From assembly GCA_015055815.1 (NCBI GenBank), contig SVHM01000001.1, positions 295,774 to 359,773 of the forward strand: a stretch of DNA of 64,000 bases, in the 5' to 3' direction. The translations under genes and the position numbers were made by a program. How positions within the stretch are numbered: the first letter of the stretch is position 1; every line of letters starts with the position of its first letter. This DNA is from Clostridiales bacterium (GTDB taxonomy: Bacteria > Bacillota > Clostridia > Christensenellales > UBA1242). The notes beneath the pieces were generated by a model. That model made no database searches and was not told the origin of the DNA. It was given only the letters and a program-made list of their open reading frames with translations. Shown here piece by piece: positions 57,755-64,000 of this stretch.

Positions 57755-58312
57755 TTATTTTTGAAATCCCCTTAAATTTTCCCATTCTTCTTTTGTAATT
57801 GCATAATATTCGGCATTATATGTAACACCATCTTTCTTTCTAGTAAATTCTTGTGTGTGAGTAAATTTCATTCCACAAGATTGTTGTAATTTCTTTGATG
57901 GTATATTATCTGGGTGACAAGAACAAATCACCTTTTTAGCATTTAATTCACCAAATAAATAGTCAAAGAAACAATTTAAGATTTGTTTACCGTATCCTTT
58001 GCCTACACATTTTTCACCCATTCCAATGCCACCATCTTCCCAAACACCATCTTCTATTTCTATCATTGCTGCTTGACCGATAGCTTCGCCTGTTGCTTTT
58101 TCATAAATCATAAAGGCAAGGTGATCTTCTTGAAATGCAATTGTTCTATCTAATCTATCCTGCGCTTCTGCTAAATTCTTCTGTGGTATCCATAACATAA
58201 ATTTAGCTGTCTTTTCACTACACCAATAATTATTATATATTGAATGCAAATCTTCTTGTTTTGCCTTACCCAATATAATATCTTTTGCTTCTAACTGTTT
58301 CTTAAATTCCAT
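57755..58312 (-). CDS. GNAT-family N-acetyltransferase (185 aa)
   Basis: RimJ/RimL-like GNAT: MIYEKATGEAIGQAAMIEI (beta-4), GIGMGEKCVGKGYGKQILNC (acetyl-CoA pyrophosphate loop QxxGKG-like), KKVICSCHPDNIPSKKLQQS (C-terminal). Acetylates an amine or protein N-terminus; substrate unknown. First cassette after tRNA-Asn; promoter TTGGGA-17-TACACT (58364-58336). Confidence 0.88.
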   Translation of the reverse strand: MEFKKQLEAKDIILGKAKQEDLHSIYNNYWCSEKTAKFMLWIPQKNLAEAQDRLDRTIAFQEDHLAFMIYEKATGEAIGQAAMIEIEDGVWEDGGIGMGEKCVGKGYGKQILNCFFDYLFGELNAKKVICSCHPDNIPSKKLQQSCGMKFTHTQEFTRKKDGVTYNAEYYAITKEEWENLRGFQK

Positions 58313-58335
58313 TTTATTTCTCCTTTATTTATAGT

Positions 58336-58364
58336 AGTGTATCACAAATTCTCCAAATTCCCAA
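58336..58364 (-). promoter_or_regulatory. Promoter of the GNAT cassette
   Basis: -35 TTGGGA (58364-58359), 17 bp, -10 TACACT (58341-58336) on the minus strand, placed right after the tRNA terminator. Confidence 0.55.
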
Positions 58365-58376
58365 GCAAAACAAAAA

Positions 58377-58399
58377 GCTCTAAGCATTTCGCTTAGAGC
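58377..58399 (-). terminator. Terminator of tRNA-Asn
   Basis: GCTCTAAGC/GCTTAGAGC with a 5-nt loop, TTTTTGTTTTG follows on the minus strand. Same stem as at 55433-55455. Confidence 0.85.
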
Positions 58400-58404
58400 A
58401 TATT

Positions 58405-58479
58405 TGGCTCCTCAAGTAGGGCTCGAACCTACAACCTACCGGTTAACAGCCGGTTGCTCCACCATTGAGCTATTGAGGA
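58405..58479 (-). tRNA. tRNA-Asn (GTT), CCA encoded
   Basis: Acceptor TCCTCAA/TTGAGGA, D-arm TAGCTCAATGGTGGAGCA, anticodon loop CTGTTAA (anticodon GTT), T-loop GGTTCGAGCCC, discriminator G and an encoded CCA. Complete cloverleaf. Confidence 0.95.
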
Positions 58480-58647
58480 ATAACAAGAGTATTATATGCT
58501 ATCTAATTTTATTTGTCAACTATTTTTTAAAATTTTTGAAAAATATTTTTATAACATACATACTCATACATTTATGATAATTTGTTTCACATATATAGTG
58601 ACACACAATAATTAAAGTAAAACTTTTACTTTAATGAAAAAAGAATT

Positions 58648-59415
58648 TTAAAACGCTTTCTTAATCTCTTTTATTGCATTTTTTTCAAGCCTACTTACTT
58701 GTGCTTGAGATATCCCTATTTCTTCAGATACTTCCATTTGAGTTTTTCCAACATAATATCTAAGCATAACAATTTCTTTTTCTCTTTCATCTAGTTTTGA
58801 AAGTGCATCTTTTAGATTAATATTCTCCACCCATTTTTCTTCACTATCTTTGCTATCACTTACTTGATCAATAAGATAAATAGTATCATCACCATCGTTA
58901 TATACAGGATCACCTAAAGACATTGGCTCACTTATAGCTTCAAGTGCAATAGCAACTTCCGATACAGGAATATCTAAATATTCAGCAACCAAATCAACAG
59001 ACGGCTCTTCACTATTAGTATTAATTAGTTCTTCTCTAGCCTTTAAAACTTTGTATGCGGTATCCCTTAAACTTCTGCTAACTCTTACACTATTATTATC
59101 TCTCAAATATCTTTTTATCTCACCTATAATCATTGGTACAGCATAAGTTGAAAATTTTACATTTTGAGATATATCAAAATTATCTATCGCTTTCATAAGT
59201 CCAATACACCCAACTTGGAACAAGTCATCAGTTGAATTGCATCTCCCCCTAAACCTTTGCAGAACACTTAAAACTAGTCTCATATTACACACTGCAAACT
59301 GCTCTCTCGCTACGTCATCCCCAGCCTTTATTTTAATCATTAATTCTGCCTGTTCTTTTCCGCTAAGCTTTGGTAAATGATTAGTATCCACTCCCGTTAT
59401 TACAACCTTTCCCAT
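58648..59415 (-). CDS. sigG: Sporulation sigma factor SigG
   Basis: 255 aa, forespore late sigma factor. KVVITGVDTNHLPKLSGKEQ is the typical SigG N-terminus; LFQVGCIGLMKAIDNFD (region 2.2-2.3), STYAVPMIIGEIKRYLRDN (2.4) and TQMEVSEEIGISQAQVSRLEK (4.2) are full. Directly downstream of sigE, as in Bacillus and Clostridium. A hairpin (59426-59446) covers its Shine-Dalgarno, so translation is likely limited until the forespore stage. Confidence 0.96.
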   Translation of the reverse strand: MGKVVITGVDTNHLPKLSGKEQAELMIKIKAGDDVAREQFAVCNMRLVLSVLQRFRGRCNSTDDLFQVGCIGLMKAIDNFDISQNVKFSTYAVPMIIGEIKRYLRDNNSVRVSRSLRDTAYKVLKAREELINTNSEEPSVDLVAEYLDIPVSEVAIALEAISEPMSLGDPVYNDGDDTIYLIDQVSDSKDSEEKWVENINLKDALSKLDEREKEIVMLRYYVGKTQMEVSEEIGISQAQVSRLEKNAIKEIKKAF

Positions 59416-59425
59416 AATAAAAAAC

Positions 59426-59446
59426 TCCTAATAATTTTTATTAGGA
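59426..59446 (-). promoter_or_regulatory. SD-occluding hairpin in the sigG leader
   Basis: TCCTAATAA/TTATTAGGA perfect 9-bp stem with a 3-nt loop, the AGGAG of sigG lies at its base (59429-59425) and GTTTTTTATT follows before the ATG. A comparable leader stem-loop restrains B. subtilis sigG translation. Confidence 0.7.
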
Positions 59447-59552
59447 ATATTTTAACCATCACAAAGAAAATTATTCATAATGTCATTTTAATGACACTTT
59501 TTGACAATATATTTATATATTTCGACAAATATTATGATTATATTTTTATACT

Positions 59553-60263
59553 TTATGCAAGCTTATTTATTTCTTTTTTAATTCTTACAACTATTTTCTT
59601 TTCCAATCTACTAATGTAGCTTTGACTAATCCCCAGACTATCCGCCACTTCTTTTTGAGTTAACTCATCACCACCAGAAAGCCCAAATCTCATAACCATT
59701 ATTTCTTTTTCTCTCTCATTAAGTCTATTAATAACTTTCCATAAAATTTGTTTTTCAGTAAGCTTTTCCATGTCTTCATGCGGGCTCGCATTTTCACTTG
59801 GAAGAAGGTCAAACAAAACAAGTTCATTTCCTTCACCATCTACATTAATCGGCTCATCAAGAGAGACAACTTGTTTTTGTTTACTTATCTTTCTTAAATA
59901 CATAAGTATTTCATTTTCAATACACTTACTTGCATAGGTTGCAATCTTTATATTTTTATCGCTTTTATATGAGTTTATTGCCTTAATAAGACCTAGGCTT
60001 CCAATACTAATAAGGTCATCAATATCCACTTCACTGTTTGAAAATTTTTTTGCCACATACACAACAAGTCTCAAGTTATGTTCAATTAATTTTTCTTTTG
60101 CAAATTCATGATTTTGTTCAAGTAAATCAATATACATTTTTTCTTCATCATCACTAAGAGTTGACGGCAACGCTTCTCCATTACATAAATATAACAGTGC
60201 ATTTTCTCTTATATTATTAAAAGCAAGTAACAACTTTTTAATTTTTAACATTAACTTTTTCAT
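59553..60263 (-). CDS. sigE: Sporulation sigma factor SigE (pro-form)
   Basis: 236 aa; start at MKKLMLKIKKLLLAF (60263) with GGGGTG before it. An amphipathic pro-sequence, then the site region CNGEALPSTLSDDEEKMY; core regions LIEHNLRLVVYVAKKF, IDDLISIGSLGLIKAI, ATYASKCIENEILMYLRK and TQKEVADSLGISQSYISRLEK. Mother-cell sigma after SpoIIGA cleavage. Overlaps spoIIGA by 26 nt, giving translational coupling. Confidence 0.96.
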   Translation of the reverse strand: MKKLMLKIKKLLLAFNNIRENALLYLCNGEALPSTLSDDEEKMYIDLLEQNHEFAKEKLIEHNLRLVVYVAKKFSNSEVDIDDLISIGSLGLIKAINSYKSDKNIKIATYASKCIENEILMYLRKISKQKQVVSLDEPINVDGEGNELVLFDLLPSENASPHEDMEKLTEKQILWKVINRLNEREKEIMVMRFGLSGGDELTQKEVADSLGISQSYISRLEKKIVVRIKKEINKLA

Positions 60264-61098
60264 TAAACACCCCAACATAATTATTACTTAATATACAATC
60301 AAAATTTTCAAACTCTTTAAGCATAACAGCCACAACAACATTTTCAAATACCTTATTTTCAATAATCATTTTATCAATTGTAAATGACAGAAATTTATCG
60401 TTCCCACTTAGTCCCGATATATTTATATAAGATAAATCTTTTAGACAATTTTTATCAACCTTTCTCATAATTATTTTATCTATCGATATGTCTTTATGTA
60501 ACTTTTGAAAAACTTCAAAAGATATAATATTAACCCCACTACTTCCCTTTTGAACATTATTCCCACTATCCAAAAAACCCGTTGCAACAACTGAATTATC
60601 ACCATCTATAAGTTTAATCTTATACATATAATTAGACGTTTGCAATTGAACTCTAATAGCTTTTATAACATTTTTTAGAAGCCAAACCATAACGACCGCA
60701 AGTATAAGTAGAATACTTATAGGAAGTTCGAAATTGTACATAAACACACCATTTAAAGAATAGTTAATTGAAAATAAATTAAGCATACCAAGTATCACAC
60801 CACCAAGCACAAACGTATACAACCAAAAAATCCCCAAGTAAAAAACAAATGTTTTAAGATTTTTGTATTGTCTTAAAGATAATACAATGGCGATACTAAA
60901 GACAATTTTATACATAATTAGTAACCATCTTAAACTAATTAAATATGGCATAAAAAATGCACACAATACGCCCAAAATACAAGCGATAAACAATCTTATC
61001 TTTTTAAATTTATACTTACAAGTAAAGCCCATAAAATAAAATATTAAATAGTCCATTACTATATTATCCAAAACTACAAATTCGATATAAAACACCAT
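60238..61098 (-). CDS. spoIIGA: Pro-SigE processing protease SpoIIGA
   Basis: 286 aa. Five hydrophobic segments in the N-terminal half (starting FVVLDNIVMDYLIFYFM) and a C-terminal aspartyl protease domain with ATGFLDSGNNV (catalytic Asp in DSGN). Its partner is the following gene sigE. Somewhat short but complete for clostridial SpoIIGA. RBS AAAGG. Confidence 0.93.
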   Translation of the reverse strand: MVFYIEFVVLDNIVMDYLIFYFMGFTCKYKFKKIRLFIACILGVLCAFFMPYLISLRWLLIMYKIVFSIAIVLSLRQYKNLKTFVFYLGIFWLYTFVLGGVILGMLNLFSINYSLNGVFMYNFELPISILLILAVVMVWLLKNVIKAIRVQLQTSNYMYKIKLIDGDNSVVATGFLDSGNNVQKGSSGVNIISFEVFQKLHKDISIDKIIMRKVDKNCLKDLSYINISGLSGNDKFLSFTIDKMIIENKVFENVVVAVMLKEFENFDCILSNNYVGVFNEKVNVKN

Positions 61099-61199
61099 AT
61101 AAACCTTTAAAATATTAATATCTAAATGATATTAATTAAGGATAACATGTATAATTGTTTTTATTAATTTTTTAGATAAGATAATAATGTCTAAAAAAA

Positions 61200-61228
61200 A
61201 AGAATAAACACTAGTTGTGTTTATTCTT
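61200..61228 (-). terminator. Terminator after ftsZ
   Basis: AAGAATAAACAC/GTGTTTATTCTT perfect 12-bp stem with a 5-nt loop and T9 on the minus strand. It separates ftsAZ from spoIIGA. Confidence 0.9.
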
Positions 61229-61243
61229 TTAAGCATTCAAATT

Positions 61244-62410
61244 TTAAAATCTTGATTTTAATTTTTTAATAAATGAAGGTATATCGCTATCATCTATTGC
61301 AACTCTACTAGATGGAGTTTCTTCTTTTTTCACTTCGGGATGTTCAACAGCACTTTGAATTGCTTCTTCTTCAGTAGGTTTAATATCTGCAACAATTGTC
61401 TTTTTTACTTCTTGTTTTATTTCTTCACTAGCAGAGCCACCATTAAAACCAGTTGCTATTACAGTTATTTCAACTTCATCTTCCATTTTAGGATCAATTC
61501 CACTACCAAAAATAATATTACAAGTAGGATCAACCACTTCTTTAACAAGGTCAGCAGACTCGTAAACTTCGTCTAATGTTAAATTAGGTGAACCTTTAAT
61601 ATTAAGAATAATACCTGTTGCACCTTCAATAGTAGTTTCAAGAAGTGGGCTTGAAACAGCTTGTCTAACAGCTTCAATTGTTCTATTTTCACCTTTACCC
61701 CTACCTAGTCCCATATGAGCAAGACCTTTATTTTTCATAATAGCCTTAACGTCAGCAAAGTCTAGGTTTATAAGACTTGAAGTAACAATCAAATCACTAA
61801 TTCCTTGAATACCTTGTCTAAGAACATCATCAGCCGTCTTAAACGCATCAATAATTGGCGTATTCTTAGGAACGATTGTAAGTAGTTTGTCATTTGGAAT
61901 TACCACAAGGGTATCTACAACATTTTTAAGTTCTTTAATACCATGCTCGGCATTCTCCATTCTTTTACGACCTTCAAAGCCAAAAGGTTTAGTAACAACG
62001 GCAATTGTAAGTATTCCCATTTCTTTGGCAATACTAGCAACAACAGGAGCAGCACCAGTACCAGTTCCGCCACCCATACCAGCAGTCACAAACACAAGGT
62101 CAGTACCTTTCAAAACTTCTTCAATAAGCTCTCTACTTTCTTCTGCAGCCTTTCTACCAGTCTCAGGATCAGCACCAGCACCAAGTCCCCTAGTAAGTTT
62201 TTCACCAATTTGTAATCTACTTGGAGCTTTACTCATAAGAAGAGCTTGTTTATCTGTATTTATTGCAACAAATGACGCACTAGTAATACCAGCATAAATC
62301 ATTCTATTGACGGCGTTATTACCACCGCCACCAACACCAATAACTTTTATTTTACATATCGGAGTATGTTCATCTAATTCTTCATTTTGAGTTTCATCTA
62401 TAAATTCCAT
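61244..62410 (-). CDS. ftsZ: Cell division GTPase FtsZ
   Basis: 388 aa. Tubulin-like: [14 protein letters not shown] (T1), [15 protein letters not shown] (the GGGTGTG loop), [10 protein letters not shown], and [14 protein letters not shown] after LAHMGLG. A C-terminal peptide [13 protein letters not shown] binds FtsA/SepF. A Glu-rich linker precedes it. Nine nt after ftsA, cotranscribed. Confidence 0.98.
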   Translation of the reverse strand: MEFIDETQNEELDEHTPICKIKVIGVGGGGNNAVNRMIYAGITSASFVAINTDKQALLMSKAPSRLQIGEKLTRGLGAGADPETGRKAAEESRELIEEVLKGTDLVFVTAGMGGGTGTGAAPVVASIAKEMGILTIAVVTKPFGFEGRKRMENAEHGIKELKNVVDTLVVIPNDKLLTIVPKNTPIIDAFKTADDVLRQGIQGISDLIVTSSLINLDFADVKAIMKNKGLAHMGLGRGKGENRTIEAVRQAVSSPLLETTIEGATGIILNIKGSPNLTLDEVYESADLVKEVVDPTCNIIFGSGIDPKMEDEVEITVIATGFNGGSASEEIKQEVKKTIVADIKPTEEEAIQSAVEHPEVKKEETPSSRVAIDDSDIPSFIKKLKSRF

Positions 62411-62418
62411 ATTCTCTC

Positions 62419-63528
62419 CTATTTATATAAATTTATCGTCATATTTAGTAAACTTATTGAACTTGATAAATCAGGCTTTCTATATAGCAACGCTTTAGGT
62501 GCAACAAGTTCAATAGGTCTTCCAAATTCTTTTCTTAAATAATCGGTAATGCCTTCAATATAATTAAGTCCACCACCCGTAAAATAAAGCGGTGTATAAT
62601 CTGGTAGTTTTAATTCAAAACCATCAATACAAAGTTTAATCGTTTCAACAATCTTATCAAGTCTAGCAAGTATTATTTCATTCACAGTCTTTACATTAAA
62701 CTTCTTGTCTCCCACTTGATAATAGTCAACTCCGCTAGGTTTTAAGGTAATTACAGCCTGTCTTTTCAATTCTTCTGCTTCATCAAAAGAAATTTCTAAA
62801 ACTCTACTAATGTCTGATGTAATAAGTCCGCCACCTAGAGAAAAACTTTTAAGTCCGCTAAGACCATCTCCTAGAATTTGTGCAACACTTGTAGTTATGT
62901 ATCCACAATCAATAAGAACACAACCTTCATTTCTAATTGTTTCATCGATAAGATAAACGCCTTCAACTATTGTATTTGAAACAAAATCATATTCTTTAAT
63001 ATTTAAAGTATCAAGTATCCCGCTAATTAAAAGTTTGAATTTGTTTTCAACTAAAACATATCCACACTTAACTTGAATTTTATTAGCAATAATTCCTAGT
63101 GGGTCATTAACCCTGTTATCATCATTAACAATATAGTAAAGTGGTGCTTTATTTATAACACTATGACTTTTGTATGGATTTTCTTCTGTATCTTCAAGGA
63201 ATAAGTTGTTTATTACTTTCAAAGTAAGTTTAGTTTTCTTTGGAAAAATCTTTGTAATAGTATTTTCTGTAACAAAGCAAAATTCAGCAGGCACGCCAAT
63301 AAACAAACTCTTTATTTTGCACTCAAGTTGCTTTTCAACATTCAGAATAGCTTCTGACATTACATCTCTCAAATTATTTGGGTCAATAAATTCACCATTT
63401 GCAAATCCTTCATATTCACAATCGGCACTTGCAAGCAATTTGAAACTATTATTAACTTCTTTCACTCCAACCAAAACTGTAATCTTTGAAGACCCAAAGT
63501 CCATTACAGCAACCATATCTTTAAACAT
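62419..63528 (-). CDS. ftsA: FtsA, actin-like FtsZ membrane anchor (369 aa)
   Basis: Actin/Hsp70 fold: [16 protein letters not shown] (phosphate 1), [20 protein letters not shown] (phosphate 2) and [19 protein letters not shown] (adenosine motif). C-terminal [16 protein letters not shown] amphipathic end is short, so membrane targeting may be weaker than in B. subtilis. Located between ftsQ-like gene and ftsZ. Confidence 0.9.
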   Translation of the reverse strand: MFKDMVAVMDFGSSKITVLVGVKEVNNSFKLLASADCEYEGFANGEFIDPNNLRDVMSEAILNVEKQLECKIKSLFIGVPAEFCFVTENTITKIFPKKTKLTLKVINNLFLEDTEENPYKSHSVINKAPLYYIVNDDNRVNDPLGIIANKIQVKCGYVLVENKFKLLISGILDTLNIKEYDFVSNTIVEGVYLIDETIRNEGCVLIDCGYITTSVAQILGDGLSGLKSFSLGGGLITSDISRVLEISFDEAEELKRQAVITLKPSGVDYYQVGDKKFNVKTVNEIILARLDKIVETIKLCIDGFELKLPDYTPLYFTGGGLNYIEGITDYLRKEFGRPIELVAPKALLYRKPDLSSSISLLNMTINLYK

Positions 63529-63615
63529 ACATCACCTAAAATTAATTTTTCCTATTAAAAGTATAATATTTGACACCAATATTGTCAAATTTTTTAAGCA
63601 ATTACAATATTTTTA

Positions 63616-64000
63616 TCACTCGGCAATATTAGTCCCAAATTTATCAGAATAAAACACTTTTACCACCCCTTCAACATCCCCAGCAGTTCGCATTTCATTG
63701 TATCTAGCAATTCCTAGCAAAAGTTTTTCAGTAGTATCTACTTGTCCATCACTCATTTCAATCACAATACCACGTCTTGTCTGCATGCTAACCATATACT
63801 CACCATTGTCATGCATTACATTTATGTATTTAAATAACCCCATGCTAGTTTCTGGAATGTGACTTGCCTTTCTAAAACCTAAAGACAAGTTGGACAAAAA
63901 CTCACGCACTTTTTCTACCTTAATAATTTCACCAACAACCATATCTTCATCTTTAATTGCTAGCCCAGTAAACTTCATTTCAATCGGAGCTCCGCCAAGA
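63616..64000 (-). CDS. Partial cell-division protein, probably FtsQ/DivIB C-terminus
   Basis: The frame stays open to the window edge (residues LGGAPIE before the first Met at 63978), so the true start is outside. The part seen holds MKFTGLAIKDEDMVVGEIIK and the beta-rich end ISMSDGQVDTTEKLLLGIAR-like, in keeping with a FtsQ/DivIB beta domain. The assignment rests mainly on gene order (upstream of ftsA). Confidence 0.65.
   Translation of the reverse strand, partial: LGGAPIEMKFTGLAIKDEDMVVGEIIKVEKVREFLSNLSLGFRKASHIPETSMGLFKYINVMHDNGEYMVSMQTRRGIVIEMSDGQVDTTEKLLLGIARYNEMRTAGDVEGVVKVFYSDKFGTNIAE

Noticed and set aside
61340..62297. Plus-strand ORFs across ftsZ (78, 136 and 90 aa)
   Set aside because: Antisense shadows of ftsZ without start signals.

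Overview
The window is an AT-rich chromosome segment from an endospore-forming Bacillota bacterium, most likely an uncultured Clostridia lineage. The evidence is the right-hand block ftsQ(partial)-ftsA-ftsZ-spoIIGA-sigE-sigG, a collagen-like spore-coat type protein, and Shine-Dalgarno/terminator architecture typical of the phylum. No genus can be assigned from the sequence alone. Almost everything is transcribed leftward (minus strand).

Region 1 (1-2411) is host. It holds the 5' part of hflX, whose N-terminal domain carries a JAMM-type metal motif, a translationally coupled membrane-anchored protein, and a self-contained unit (promoter, RBS, 20-codon hydrophobic peptide, terminator) too small for normal gene calling.

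Region 2 (about 2490-3811) is an IS481-like insertion sequence with a DDE transposase and a candidate 20-bp imperfect terminal inverted repeat.

Region 3 (about 3812-46150) is a roughly 42-kb prophage. Reading its minus-strand transcripts from right to left: a ribbon-helix-helix regulator, small early proteins, a recombination/replication module (YqaJ exonuclease, DUF1351, RecT, RusA, a Lin1244-like replication protein, a two-OB-fold SSB, a shortened beta-clamp), an accessory block rich in small Cys-cluster proteins and an ASCH protein, small and large terminase, portal, a protein with a C-terminal Hint domain, a 3140-residue polyvalent protein with two HExxH sites and three ART-like repeats, a zinc-ribbon protein, scaffold, decoration protein, major capsid, neck/tail proteins, fibre, and then a complete diversity-generating retroelement (DGR): variable target protein, hairpin, template repeat, reverse transcriptase and a candidate Avd. 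Holin-like membrane proteins close the left end. No tape measure, tube or sheath gene is visible, so a short-tailed (podovirus-like) particle is inferred. No tyrosine or serine integrase, CI-type repressor or endolysin is visible. The left edge also has a plus-strand membrane gene behind an SD-sequestering hairpin and a helically phased array of TTTGCATA motifs.

Region 4 (46200-54254) is host again: a lipoprotein, an RpiB-like isomerase, three unrecognised genes, a collagen-like protein, a NahK-type sugar kinase and small unknowns.

Region 5 (about 54600-58479) is an unusual chain of single-gene units (methyltransferase, a unit without a recognisable gene, formylglutamate-amidohydrolase-like, peptidase E, GNAT acetyltransferase) reading away from an intact tRNA-Asn. 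Each unit begins with a piece resembling the tRNA 3' end plus terminator plus a -35 element and ends with a shared tail repeat. It looks like a cassette array grown from a tRNA.

Region 6 (58648-64000) is the division/sporulation cluster. SpoIIGA processes pro-SigE, and SigG follows with a hairpin over its ribosome-binding site.
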